A stretch of DNA of 39,119 bases from Leucobacter sp. PH1c (GTDB lineage: Bacteria > Actinomycetota > Actinomycetes > Actinomycetales > Microbacteriaceae), in contig NZ_AYMV01000033.1 in the NCBI RefSeq assembly GCF_000633415.1, forward strand, positions 1 to 39,119, read 5' to 3'. Under the pieces are notes generated by a model, which saw only the letters and a program-made list of their open reading frames with translations, was not told where the DNA came from and did not search any database. How positions within the stretch are numbered: position 1 is the stretch's first letter; each line of letters begins with the position of its first letter. Position numbers and translations under genes: made by a program. Positions 1-8,111 of the stretch are shown here, in pieces.

Positions 1-355
1 TCCGAACAGCAACCTGTCTAGGCTAGCACATCACGTGCTCGCTGCGCATTCGTATGAACCGGACCGCTTGGCTTCTGCCTCGCTGCCCGGCTGCGTTGCG
101 CTGACAAGGGAATACATTACGCCGATCGGTACCCGACGGCAAACCACGCCCCGTTCTCGGGCGTGTCCCCGCATGAAACCGCCAAAGTTGCCACACCCCC
201 ACCAAGCGGCCATTCGCCGTCCACCCCCTCGAAACCGGCCCGAAACCCGTGATTCTCGCCACTGAGCCGTGTTTCCCGGGCGCGGCGGCCCCAAACGCGC
301 CCCTCGGGCCCCGCACACGCGCTCCCCCGGGTCCGATCCTGCCCCCGAACGCAGT
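1..355. other. Gene-free left edge
   Basis: I see no convincing gene here. The open frames have random-looking arginine- and proline-rich translations with no domain. Two weak signals exist. One is an inverted repeat, AGCAC-N5-GTGCT, at 25-39. The other is a minus-strand -10-like TAATGT at 114-119 with a poor -35 (TTTGCC) 18 bases upstream. They could belong to a minus-strand gene just outside the window, but neither is proven. Confidence 0.3.
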
Positions 356-388
356 GAAGGCGGCTCCCCGGAGAGGGGAACCGCCTTC
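356..388 (-). terminator. Hairpin after the dehydrogenase gene
   Basis: Arms 356-369 and 375-388 pair over 14 positions with a single mismatch and a 5-base loop. The hairpin lies about 50 bases beyond the stop codon of the minus-strand dehydrogenase gene. There is no U-tract, as is usual in high-GC actinobacteria. Confidence 0.6.
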
Positions 389-437
389 GACTGTGCGCTC
401 GGGCTTCTGCCGCACCGAGACCGCTCCTGCGCTCGGC

Positions 438-1433
438 CTACGCCGCCGGGAGCAGCGGGGCGCGGTCCGCGCCGGGCACCACGGCCCGCTCCAGCCGGCC
501 GGCGCGCAGCCAGCTCAGCACGTTGCGCGCGGGATCGAGCGTGTAGTGCTCGAGCGAGCCGGCCGAGAGGAACGCGACGTGCGGCGTGACGAGCACCCGC
601 GGATCCTGCCGGTAGGGGTCGTCCGCCACCGGCGGCTCCCCCAGGAGCACGTCAAGGCCGGCCCCCCGCAGCGTGCCGGCATCGAGCGCGGCCCGCAGCG
701 CCGCAGGGTCGACGAGCTCCCCGCGGGACACGTTGATCAGCGTGGCCCCGGGCCGCATCGCGGCGAACGCGGCGGCGTCGATCGTGCCCGCGGTCTCCGC
801 CGTCAGCGGGAGGTGCAGGGAGAGGGTGTCGGATTCGGCGATGAGCGCGGCCCGGTCCACGAGCTCCACGCCGTGCGCGGGCGCGGTGACGAAGGGGTCG
901 TGCGCGATCACGCGGCCGAACACGGGCGACGCGATCTGCGCGAGGCGCTGCGCGATCCGCCCGAAGCCGAACAGGCCGAGCGTCAGCGTGCTGAGGCGAC
1001 GCGGCACGGCGGCCACGTCCTCCGTCCAGCCACCCGCGGCGGTGACCGCGAGGCTCCCGCGGAGTTCCCGCTCGCTCGCGAGCGCGAGGGTGAGCGCGTG
1101 CGCGGCGACCTCCTCGGTCGCCGCGTCCGTGAGGTTCACGATCCAGATCCCGCGCGCCTCGGCGGCGGCCCGGTCGATCATGTCGAAGCCCGCGCTCATC
1201 GTCGCGATGCACGCGACGTTGGGGAGGCGGTCGAGCAGCGCCTCGTCGATGCGGGCGTAGCCGACGACGAGTGCGACCGCGGCCTCGGCGCCCGCGGGGA
1301 GCTCCTGCGGCTCCCCCGCGCGCGACGGCAGCGCCGCGAGCACGGTGTCGCAGCCCGCGGCCTCGAGGAGCGCGCGGCCGGGTGCCGGATCCAGATCGGT
1401 CTGGTCCGTGAAGAGGACGAGCGGGCGGCTCAT
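438..1433 (-). CDS. D-2-hydroxyacid dehydrogenase (NAD-binding)
   Basis: A 331-residue member of the D-isomer-specific 2-hydroxyacid dehydrogenase family, which reversibly reduces 2-keto acids with NAD(P)H in the cytoplasm. The Rossmann loop is GFGRIAQ near residues 156-162. The catalytic triad is visible as Arg237 in NVSRGELVD, Glu266 in LGEPP and His285 in TPHVAF. The open frame extends further upstream, but the ATG at 1433 is chosen because it overlaps the stop of the thiamine-diphosphate gene as ATGA and the protein then begins at the expected family N-terminus. It is the last gene of a three-gene minus-strand set. Substrate is unknown; formate, glyoxylate or branched keto acids are all possible for the family. 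The context suggests it acts on a keto acid or aldehyde-derived product of the neighbouring TPP enzyme. Confidence 0.88.
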   Translation of the reverse strand: MSRPLVLFTDQTDLDPAPGRALLEAAGCDTVLAALPSRAGEPQELPAGAEAAVALVVGYARIDEALLDRLPNVACIATMSAGFDMIDRAAAEARGIWIVNLTDAATEEVAAHALTLALASERELRGSLAVTAAGGWTEDVAAVPRRLSTLTLGLFGFGRIAQRLAQIASPVFGRVIAHDPFVTAPAHGVELVDRAALIAESDTLSLHLPLTAETAGTIDAAAFAAMRPGATLINVSRGELVDPAALRAALDAGTLRGAGLDVLLGEPPVADDPYRQDPRVLVTPHVAFLSAGSLEHYTLDPARNVLSWLRAGRLERAVVPGADRAPLLPAA

Positions 1434-3133
1434 GCGGCACCCCCGCTCAGACGATCGAGGTGCGTGGGGGCGAAGAGCTCGAGCAGCGCCGAGAGCACGA
1501 TGACGCGGGGCTTCCCGGCCTCCAGCGCGCGGGCGACCGCTGCGGGGGCATCGGCGAGCGTCGTCTCCTCGGCCGCGATCCCGAACGACTCGGCGAGCGC
1601 CACGTAGTTCGGGCGGGCGAGCTCGGTCGCCGTTGCCGCGCCGAACGCGCCCTCCATGTACTCGCGGAGCACGCCGTAGCCGCCGTCGTCGACGATCAGC
1701 CACACGACCGGCAGATCGTGCTGCGCCGCAACCGCGAGCTCCGCGATCCCGTAGAGCGCGCCGCCGTCACCGGAGACGGCGAGCACGGCACCCGTCTCCC
1801 CCTGCACGCGGCGGCCGAACGCGGCGCCGAGCGCGGCGGGGAAGCCGTAGCCCAGCCCACCGGCGCCCTGCGCCGAGGCGAACTCCGCGCCGCGCGCGTC
1901 CCAGGCCGACCAGGCCCAGTAGGCGAGGATCGTCATATCCCAGTACACGCGCGTGTCCGCGGGCACTGCGTCGCGCAGCCCCCGCACGAGCGCGAGCTCG
2001 GCCTCGCGGCCCTGCCCCTCGACCCGCTCGCGCACGGTCTCGAGGAGCTGGGCGATCTGCGCGGTCGCATCGGAGCGGCGGGCTTCGGTCGAGCTGCGGC
2101 CGAGGCCGGCGAGCGCGGCGTCGAGGCCGCCGAGCGCGAGCTTCGCGTCGGCGTGGATCCCGATCCCTGGGTGGTTCGAGCCGATCTTGCCGAGGTCGGC
2201 CTCGATCTGGATCACCCGGCCGCGGGGGCGGAAGGTGTGGTAGTTGCTCGAGAGCTCGCCCACTCCGCTGCCCACGATGAGGAGCACGTCGGCATCCTCC
2301 AGGAACTCGGTCGTGGCGATGTCCTCGATCCAGCCCTGCGCGGAGAGCGGGTGGCTCCACGGAAGCGCGGTCTTGCCGCTGAAGGTGGTGACGACGGGGG
2401 CATCGAGCCGCTCGGCGAGCGCCGCGAGCTCGGCCTGCGCACCCGCGCGGACCACGCCGCCGCCCGCGAAGATCACCGGGCGCACGGCGCCGGCGAGCGC
2501 GGCCGCCGCGAAGTCGACCGTCTCGGCGATGGGCGCGAGCGGTGCAGGAGTACCGGCGAGCGCCGCACCCTCGAGCGCGGGCACGAGCGCATCGGCCGGC
2601 GCGAGCAGGATGTCCTGCGGCACCTCGACGAGCACGGGACCCTGCGGCGCGGCCGCGGCGATCCGCCAGGCCTCCGCCATCGCGGTGGGGATCTGCGCCA
2701 TCGTGCGCACCGTGACGACGTGCTTCACGACGCCGCGGAACGAGTCCGACTGCTGGGGCAGCTCGTGGAGGTAGCCGTGGCGGCCGCCGCCGAGCCCCGC
2801 AACGGGAATCTGCGCGCTGAGCGCGAGCACGGGGATCGAGGAAGCCGCGGCCTCCTGCAGTGCGGCGAGCGAGGTGAGCGCGCCGGGCCCCGTGGAGAGC
2901 AGCAGGGGCGCCACCTCTCCCGTGACGCGCGCGAGGCCGTCGGCCATGAAGCCGGCGTTGTTCTCCACGCGGGCGGAGAGGTAGGCGAGGTCGGAGCGGC
3001 GCAGCGCGTCGAACAAGCCGAGCGCGTGCTGGCCGGGCAGGCCGACCACGCCGCGGGCGCCGAGGGCGACGAGCGTTTCGAGAACGACGTCGCCGCCGAT
3101 CCGCTGTCCGGTGTCAGGTGAGTGAGTGGTCAT
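1430..3133 (-). CDS. Thiamine-diphosphate-dependent enzyme (acetolactate synthase/decarboxylase superfamily)
   Basis: A 567-residue protein with the three-domain layout of the pyruvate oxidase/acetolactate synthase/benzoylformate decarboxylase superfamily: an N-terminal pyrimidine-binding domain, a central domain and a C-terminal diphosphate-binding domain. The catalytic glutamate that activates the cofactor is present (Glu57 in RVENNAG). The TPP motif runs from GDG at 455-457 to DDGGYG at 482-487, where most relatives have NN in place of DD. The ATG at 3133 follows a clear GGAGG site. Retention of Glu57 argues against glyoxylate carboligase, which has valine there. Candidates include an acetolactate-synthase-like enzyme and a 2-keto acid decarboxylase such as AruI (2-ketoarginine decarboxylase). 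The second is attractive because a ureohydrolase lies nearby, but this is inference only. Confidence 0.85.
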   Translation of the reverse strand: MTTHSPDTGQRIGGDVVLETLVALGARGVVGLPGQHALGLFDALRRSDLAYLSARVENNAGFMADGLARVTGEVAPLLLSTGPGALTSLAALQEAAASSIPVLALSAQIPVAGLGGGRHGYLHELPQQSDSFRGVVKHVVTVRTMAQIPTAMAEAWRIAAAAPQGPVLVEVPQDILLAPADALVPALEGAALAGTPAPLAPIAETVDFAAAALAGAVRPVIFAGGGVVRAGAQAELAALAERLDAPVVTTFSGKTALPWSHPLSAQGWIEDIATTEFLEDADVLLIVGSGVGELSSNYHTFRPRGRVIQIEADLGKIGSNHPGIGIHADAKLALGGLDAALAGLGRSSTEARRSDATAQIAQLLETVRERVEGQGREAELALVRGLRDAVPADTRVYWDMTILAYWAWSAWDARGAEFASAQGAGGLGYGFPAALGAAFGRRVQGETGAVLAVSGDGGALYGIAELAVAAQHDLPVVWLIVDDGGYGVLREYMEGAFGAATATELARPNYVALAESFGIAAEETTLADAPAAVARALEAGKPRVIVLSALLELFAPTHLDRLSGGAA

Positions 3134-3186
3134 GGTTCCTCCAAGAGAGCAGTGGGACGTGACTGGCACTCGGGGCGGAACTGGGT

Positions 3187-3240
3187 CCGGCACCGCGGGC
3201 GTGCCCTCCGCGGTGCCGGAGCGCGCGGCCGAAGCCGCGC
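3187..3240 (-). promoter_or_regulatory. Two tandem hairpins in the symporter/TPP-enzyme spacer
   Basis: Within the 122-base spacer are a perfect 12-bp stem (3187-3198 with 3208-3219) and a perfect 7-bp stem with a CGAA loop (3223-3229 with 3234-3240). Transcription from the symporter gene must pass both to reach the downstream enzymes. They could be a partial terminator, a processing site or an mRNA stabiliser. No anti-terminator partner was identified. Confidence 0.45.
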
Positions 3241-3255
3241 AGGCTGTGAAGCGGA

Positions 3256-4761
3256 CTAGCGCTGCACCTCGTCGTACACGACGTCGTTGACGGCGGTGCG
3301 GTCGTCGAGGCTCAGGCGGTGGGTCCACTCGTCGAGGATCGGCTCGGGGGTCGGCTTCGTGAGGAGGCTGACCACCACGTAGGTGACGAGGCTCGCGAGG
3401 AGGCTGAAGTAGATCGGCTCGTTGGCGAGGATCCCCCAGATCGACATCGAGACGATCACCACGACGGCGCCCACAAGCATGCTCGAGAGGGCGCCGGCCC
3501 GGGTGCCGCGCTTCCAGAACAGGCCGCCGACGATCGCGACGAGCAGGCCGCCGACGAGGATGTCGTAGGCGATCGTGAGCGCGGCCACCACGTCCGTGAC
3601 GAGCGTGGAGATGAACATCGTGATGCCCGCCAGCACGAAGATCGTGACGCGGTAGCCCGTGAGGCTCTCGCCGCCCACGTGGCCGTCGTGCACCTCGACC
3701 TGCTTCGAGCGCAGGCCGAAGACGCGACGGATCGCGGGGAACAGATCGGTGGTGAAGACCGTCGCGGAGGCGATGAGGGCGCCGCTCGCCGTCGACATCA
3801 TCGCGGAGAGCGCCGCCGCGAGCACGATGCCGCGCACGCCGGGGGGCAGCATCTCCTGCGCCATGAACGCGAAGGCGTCGTTGCGGTTGTCCATCTCGGG
3901 GAAGAGCACGCGGGCGGCCATGCCGATGAGAGCGCCGGCGAATGCGTAGAGCAGGCAGTAGACGCCCGAGGTGATGCCGCCCCACTTCGCGACGCGCGGG
4001 GTGCGGGCCGTGACGACGCGCTGCCAGATGTCCTGGCCGATGAGCAGGCCGAGCGTGTAGACGATGACGTAGGTGACGATCGTCATCCCGCCGATCGACC
4101 AGGGCGAGAAGAAGGAGTCGCCGAGGCGCTCGCGGATGCCGTCCCAGCCGCCGGCCTCCTCGGAGGCGGAGATGAGGGCGATCGGGAGGAGCAGGAGGAA
4201 CATGCCGACCGTCTTGATCACGAACTGCACGACATCGGTCATGGTGATCGACCACATGCCGCCCATGATCGAGTAGACCGCGACGATCGAGCCGCCGATG
4301 ATGACGCCCCAGAGGTTCGAGATGCCGAACAGCACGTGGAAGATCGTGGCGTACGCGAGGGTCGAGGTGACCGTGAGCATCAGCGTGTAGAGGAACATCA
4401 CGATGCCCGAGATGAGCCCGTTCGATCCGCCGTAACGGAGATCGAGCATCTCGGTGACGGTGGTGACCTTCAGCTTCACGATGCGCTTCGCGAGGAACGC
4501 GCTGAGCAGGAGGATCCCGAGCCCGATGGCCGTGACCAGCCAGGCGCCGGAGATGCCGTACTCCCAGCCGAGGCCGATGCCGCCCACGGTCGAGGCGCCG
4601 CCGAGCACGATGGCGGACATGGCGCCCGAGTACATGAATCCGCCGAGGCGGCGGCCGGCGACGAGGTAGTCGCTCTTCGACTTCGAGCGGCGCATGCCCC
4701 AGTAGCCGACACCGATGATGCCGATGAGATACGCCGCGATGACGATGTAGTCCAGGACCAC
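3256..4761 (-). CDS. Sodium:solute symporter (SSS family)
   Basis: A 501-residue polytopic membrane protein of the sodium/solute symporter family (PutP/PanF/SglT-like), with about 13 hydrophobic segments. It starts MVLDYIVIAAYLIG and carries the charged SKSKSDYLVAGRRLG loop typical after the first helix. These carriers use the sodium gradient to import amino acids, carboxylates, urea, vitamins or sugars. The GTG at 4761 is supported by an AGGAGG site about 8 bases upstream. It is the first gene of the minus-strand set and is transcribed divergently from the PucR gene, so it probably imports the substrate of the two enzymes downstream. The substrate cannot be deduced from sequence. Confidence 0.9.
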   Translation of the reverse strand: MVLDYIVIAAYLIGIIGVGYWGMRRSKSKSDYLVAGRRLGGFMYSGAMSAIVLGGASTVGGIGLGWEYGISGAWLVTAIGLGILLLSAFLAKRIVKLKVTTVTEMLDLRYGGSNGLISGIVMFLYTLMLTVTSTLAYATIFHVLFGISNLWGVIIGGSIVAVYSIMGGMWSITMTDVVQFVIKTVGMFLLLLPIALISASEEAGGWDGIRERLGDSFFSPWSIGGMTIVTYVIVYTLGLLIGQDIWQRVVTARTPRVAKWGGITSGVYCLLYAFAGALIGMAARVLFPEMDNRNDAFAFMAQEMLPPGVRGIVLAAALSAMMSTASGALIASATVFTTDLFPAIRRVFGLRSKQVEVHDGHVGGESLTGYRVTIFVLAGITMFISTLVTDVVAALTIAYDILVGGLLVAIVGGLFWKRGTRAGALSSMLVGAVVVIVSMSIWGILANEPIYFSLLASLVTYVVVSLLTKPTPEPILDEWTHRLSLDDRTAVNDVVYDEVQR

Positions 4762-4878
4762 AGTGTCCTCCTAGTGGGGTGGATGGGATCTGCGCCGACG
4801 CCCACGTTCATCGACGCTGAGAGTGTGTTACCTCACGGAAAGGTACCCGGCTTCGCGCGGCCTGTATCGCACAGAATG

Positions 4879-4902
4879 TCCCACTTTTCCCATTCTCTGG
4901 GA
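4879..4902. promoter_or_regulatory. Candidate operator between symporter and PucR genes
   Basis: The divergent spacer holds the inverted repeat TCCCA-N5-TGGGA (4888-4902), preceded by another TGTCCCA (4879-4885) and flanked by GAATG and CATTC. It is an AT-rich island in GC-rich DNA lying between a transporter operon and its likely regulator, so it is a reasonable binding site for the PucR-family protein. Evidence is positional only. Confidence 0.4.
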
Positions 4903-4958
4903 TAATTCATCCCGGGCGGCGCGCGGCAGCCCGCCCACCGACCCCGAGGAGGCCGCAG

Positions 4959-6665
4959 GTGCACCCCAGCACGCAGGCGCGAGACCGCGCCACCGTTCCG
5001 CTCGCCACGCTGCTCGACGCCCCCGAATTTGAGGCGCAGCTCCTCTCCCCTGCGGCCGCGGAGCTCGCCGCCGACACCGAGCTGGCGCGCCGGATCCGCA
5101 GCACCCCGGTCGCCTCCTCCATCGTGATCGAGCTCGACGATCCCGGCGGCTACATGATGCCGGGCGACCTCCTCCTCATCACGGGCCTCGCGATCACGGG
5201 AGACCCCGGCCTCGATCGCGCCTACGTGGAGCGGCTCCACGCCGCCGGGGTCTCGGCGCTCGTCTTCGGCCTCGAACCCGTCCACGCCGAGGTGCCCGAC
5301 AGCCTCATCGACGCCTGCCGCGCGCTCGACTTCCCGCTCGTGGCCCTCCCCCAGCACATCTACTTCGCCGCCGTGACGAGCATGCTCAACCGAGCGCTCG
5401 AAACCGAGCGCACCCAGGCGCTCGAGGCAATGAACACCCTCGCCCGCCGCCTCACCGAGGCGTCGCTGCAGCACCGCCCCGCGCAGCGCCTCGTCGAGCA
5501 GCTCGCGCAGCAGGGCACCGGCTGGGCCGTGCTGCAGATCGAGGACGAGACCTACCGGAGCGGGGAGCTGCCCGCGGGCCTCCCGCTCGAGACGACGATC
5601 GCCGAGCTGCGGGACCGGCTCAGCGCCCAGCCCCGCACGCGCGGCACGCTCCCCACCGTCTTCACCACGGTCACCGCGGGCGGCTGGGGCCCCACCGCGG
5701 GATCCGGAGCGCGGCTCCGGGCGGGGTCCGATTCCGCGACCGAGTACGAGGTCGCCGCGCACGAGGCCGGGCCGCGCCGCGCACGCTCCCGGGGCTCCGG
5801 CGGCGGCGCGATCCTGCTGCTCGGCCGCGCCCCGCGCCTCACCCGCACCGACCTCACCGCGCTGCAGCTCGCGGCGAACCTCGTGGGCCTCGTGCTGCAG
5901 CTGCCCGCCGCACAGTCGATGGCGGTCGACCAGCTCCTCATGCACCTCATGACCGACTCCCCCGGCGTCACCGTGCCCGGCGCCGAGCGCGACCGCTTCG
6001 CCAGGCTCCTCACGAATTCGTTCGGCGGCGACGCGCGGCGGGCGCACGCGGTGATCGCGATCCGGGATCCTGGCCGCGCCCTCGGCAACGACCCCGTGCA
6101 GGGCGACGGCACGGTCGCGTCCGATGCGGCCTGGCTGCGCCGCCTCCTGCACACCCCGTTCGTGGAGCACCGGGCCCGGCGGCTGCGCGCCTTCGTCGGT
6201 GCCCCGCCGTCGCCCGGCGAACTGGCCCGGGCGCAGGAGCTCGGCTGGCTGCTCGCCGTGAGCGCGGCGCACGACTTCGGCGATCTCCCCTCGGCGATGC
6301 GCGAGGCCGAGGAGCACGCCCGCGCCGCCCGGCACCTGCGGCGCCACATCGACGGCTCCGCGCCGCCCGCCTCGGAGACCTGGCCGCTCGGCGCCGCCGC
6401 GGACCCCGTGGTGGCGCGCGCCGCCGCCGCGCACTGGGTGGCCCCGCTGCTCGGCCCGGACCAGGCCGAGGCCCGCCGCGCGCTTACCGTGTGGCTGCAC
6501 CACCACGGAGCGTGGGATCGCACCGCCCGCGAGCTCGAACTGCACCGCAACACCGTGCGGCGGCTCGTCGCGGAGGCGCAGACCCTGCTCGGCCGCGACC
6601 TGGAGGATCCGCTCGAGCGCGCGCGCCTGCTGCTCGCGCTCGCGGCGCTCGACCCGGAGGAGTAG
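4959..6665 (+). CDS. PucR-family transcriptional regulator
   Basis: A 568-residue regulator with the PucR N-terminal ligand-sensing domain (about residues 15-140), a middle GGDEF-like/variable region and a C-terminal PucR-type helix-turn-helix (about 505-560, containing WDRTARELELHRNTVRRL). PucR proteins are cytoplasmic regulators named for purine catabolism in Bacillus. Actinobacterial relatives control many nitrogen and amino-acid catabolic operons. The GTG start at 4959 is set by a GAGGAGG site 7 bases upstream. The gene is divergent from the symporter operon, the standard arrangement for a local activator. The ligand is unknown. An arginine/glycine/proline-rich stretch around residues 240-285 looks like a flexible linker. 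Confidence 0.88.
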   Translation: MHPSTQARDRATVPLATLLDAPEFEAQLLSPAAAELAADTELARRIRSTPVASSIVIELDDPGGYMMPGDLLLITGLAITGDPGLDRAYVERLHAAGVSALVFGLEPVHAEVPDSLIDACRALDFPLVALPQHIYFAAVTSMLNRALETERTQALEAMNTLARRLTEASLQHRPAQRLVEQLAQQGTGWAVLQIEDETYRSGELPAGLPLETTIAELRDRLSAQPRTRGTLPTVFTTVTAGGWGPTAGSGARLRAGSDSATEYEVAAHEAGPRRARSRGSGGGAILLLGRAPRLTRTDLTALQLAANLVGLVLQLPAAQSMAVDQLLMHLMTDSPGVTVPGAERDRFARLLTNSFGGDARRAHAVIAIRDPGRALGNDPVQGDGTVASDAAWLRRLLHTPFVEHRARRLRAFVGAPPSPGELARAQELGWLLAVSAAHDFGDLPSAMREAEEHARAARHLRRHIDGSAPPASETWPLGAAADPVVARAAAAHWVAPLLGPDQAEARRALTVWLHHHGAWDRTARELELHRNTVRRLVAEAQTLLGRDLEDPLERARLLLALAALDPEE

Positions 6666-6746
6666 GGGGCGGGGTTGCGTGGCTCGGTGCGGGCTCGGGT
6701 GCTGGTGTGGCGCTTGGGGTCTCCGCGCGGGCACTCGGGCACTGGA

Positions 6747-6834
6747 GCTCCGAATGGACAGGAGAAATCTGGAATATCGGAGCCAAGCCCCCATAAAAGT
6801 CCGAGCTTTCGGATTTCTCCTGTGGGTTTGGAGC
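6747..6834. repeat. Long imperfect inverted repeat between convergent genes
   Basis: Arms 6747-6769 and 6812-6834 are 23 bases each and enclose a 42-base loop. Nineteen positions pair by Watson-Crick, including a perfect 12-bp core (6758-6769 with 6812-6823), two more are G-U, and two mismatch. The loop holds a small CCGA/TCGG hairpin (6801-6812). It lies between convergent genes, so a bidirectional terminator is likely, but the arms are unusually long and AT-rich for this genome. Confidence 0.6.
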
Positions 6835-6867
6835 GCTGGCCGCACGCTTCCCGGGTGTGGAGTCTCG

Positions 6868-7278
6868 CTAGACCGCGGGGAGCGCGGCAGCACCGGGGCC
6901 CGAACGGAGCGCGCGGATCGCAATCGCCTGGCTCAGCGCGAACAGCGCGACGTCGCAGGCGATGGCCAGCACGGCAATAGCGACGAGCGAGCTGGCCGCG
7001 GTGAGCGCCGCGGCCGCGATCAGTGCGGTGGCCAGGATGTTGACACCCATCACCAGGCGAAGCGCAAGCCGGATCTGCATGCGGAGCACCATCCACAGCA
7101 CGAGTGCTGCCCAGACGGCGACCACCACACCGGTGCCGAACAGGAGCGCCTGAGGCAGCGCCACGACACCGGCGATCTGCGGCGCGGCTGCAGCAACGAA
7201 GATGCCCAGGATCAGGCAGTAGGCGGCGTCGAGCCGGAGACTCCAGACGCCGAGCGCCCGACCAGAGATACGTGACAT
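6868..7278 (-). CDS. Small four-helix integral membrane protein, function unknown
   Basis: A 136-residue hydrophobic protein with four predicted membrane helices (about residues 15-38, 42-68, 76-98 and 100-122), short loops and a basic N-terminus (MSRISGRALG). I do not recognise a characterised family; such proteins are common and unnamed in Actinobacteria. ATG 7278 is preferred because the hydrophobic segments begin soon after. In-frame starts further upstream would add an arginine-rich tail that overlaps short repeats and is probably not translated. It is convergent with the PucR gene and sits 100 bases downstream of the cyclase gene on the same strand, so it may be weakly co-transcribed with that operon. 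Confidence 0.7.
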   Translation of the reverse strand: MSRISGRALGVWSLRLDAAYCLILGIFVAAAAPQIAGVVALPQALLFGTGVVVAVWAALVLWMVLRMQIRLALRLVMGVNILATALIAAAALTAASSLVAIAVLAIACDVALFALSQAIAIRALRSGPGAAALPAV

Positions 7279-7307
7279 AGCCACAGTCTTCCACCTCGCC
7301 GGCCGGC

Positions 7308-7375
7308 GCGCGAGCCCCGCAACAGACAGACCGCCGGGGCGCGAGCCCAACACCAGACAGCCAGGGCGCGAGCCC
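7308..7375. repeat. Short imperfect tandem repeat (GCGCGAGCCC units)
   Basis: The decamer GCGCGAGCCC occurs at 7308, 7339 and 7366. Similar AACAGACAG / AACACCAGACAG sequence separates the copies (period 27-31). It fills most of the spacer between the cyclase stop and the small membrane protein gene. It looks like slippage-derived duplication; a function is not evident. Confidence 0.6.
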
Positions 7376-7378
7376 GCG

Positions 7379-8107
7379 CTAGGCGAAGCGCGCGACCGCC
7401 CGCACCGGGGAGCCGTCGATGCCGGCGAGGCGGAGCGGGAGGAGGGAGAGCTCGAACTCGTCGGGAACCGCGTCGAGTCCGGTGAGGTTCTCCACGATGA
7501 CCCCGTCGTTGCCGAGCCAGAACTCGTGCACCGGCATGCCGGAGCCGCCCACGGTGAGGTCGGGGCTCAGCGTGTCGACGGCGAGCACCCGCGCGCCCCG
7601 GGCCCACAGCGCCTCCGCGAGCGTGAGCGAGACCGCGGGGTGGCGCTCCGCGAGCGGCCCACCGAAGTGCGCGTCCCACCCGGTCGCGATGCACACGATC
7701 CCCGGCAGCGCATCGGGCAGCGCGCTCAGCAGCGCAGCAGGCAGCGGATCGGGCGAAGCGCTCGCGAGCGCATCAGCAGAAGCGGCCGGACCAGAGGCGC
7801 CCGACGCACCGCCGGATCCCGCGACGTCCGCGATCCCGAGCAGACCGCCAGCCGCGGGGGCGACCGCGCGCAGCACGCGCGCCGGCCCCCAGAGCAGTTC
7901 GAGCGGGATCCGGTCGACCGTGCGCCCGCCGGGGATCGAGTGCGCCGGAGCGTCGAGGTGGGTGCCCGAGTGCGAGCCGAGATCCAGCCGCTCGACCGCG
8001 ACCCCATCGGCCGCAACCGTGAGGGCGGGGGCGAACGTCACCTCGGGGTCGCCGGGGTAGACCGGCATCCCCGTCGTGAGCGGGTGGCTGAGATCGACGA
8101 GCGGCAC
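7379..8107 (-). CDS. Metal-dependent hydrolase, cyclase family (KynB-like)
   Basis: A 242-residue protein of the cyclase / kynurenine formamidase-like family of zinc or manganese amide hydrolases. The diagnostic HxGTHxDxPxH metal signature is complete (HSGTHLDAPAH, residues 46-56), and the N-terminus has the usual VDLSHPL. An alanine/serine/glycine-rich insert of about 35 residues (about 95-130) is a lineage extra and probably a surface loop. GTG 8107 is chosen because it falls 4 bases after the permease stop and places VDLSHPL at the N-terminus. It is the last gene of the ureohydrolase operon. Known family members open N-formylkynurenine, cyclic amides or isatin; the operon suggests a nitrogenous compound taken up by the NCS1 permease, but the substrate is not known. 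Confidence 0.85.
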   Translation of the reverse strand: MPLVDLSHPLTTGMPVYPGDPEVTFAPALTVAADGVAVERLDLGSHSGTHLDAPAHSIPGGRTVDRIPLELLWGPARVLRAVAPAAGGLLGIADVAGSGGASGASGPAASADALASASPDPLPAALLSALPDALPGIVCIATGWDAHFGGPLAERHPAVSLTLAEALWARGARVLAVDTLSPDLTVGGSGMPVHEFWLGNDGVIVENLTGLDAVPDEFELSLLPLRLAGIDGSPVRAVARFA

Positions 8108-8111
8108 GGGG

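Noticed and set aside
1430..3133. Thiamine-diphosphate enzyme as glyoxylate carboligase
   Set aside because: The catalytic glutamate (Glu57) is present, whereas glyoxylate carboligase has valine there, and no tartronate semialdehyde reductase or hydroxypyruvate isomerase is adjacent.
7308..7375. CRISPR-like repeat array
   Set aside because: Only three 10-base copies with similar, not unique, intervening sequence; no cas genes in the window.
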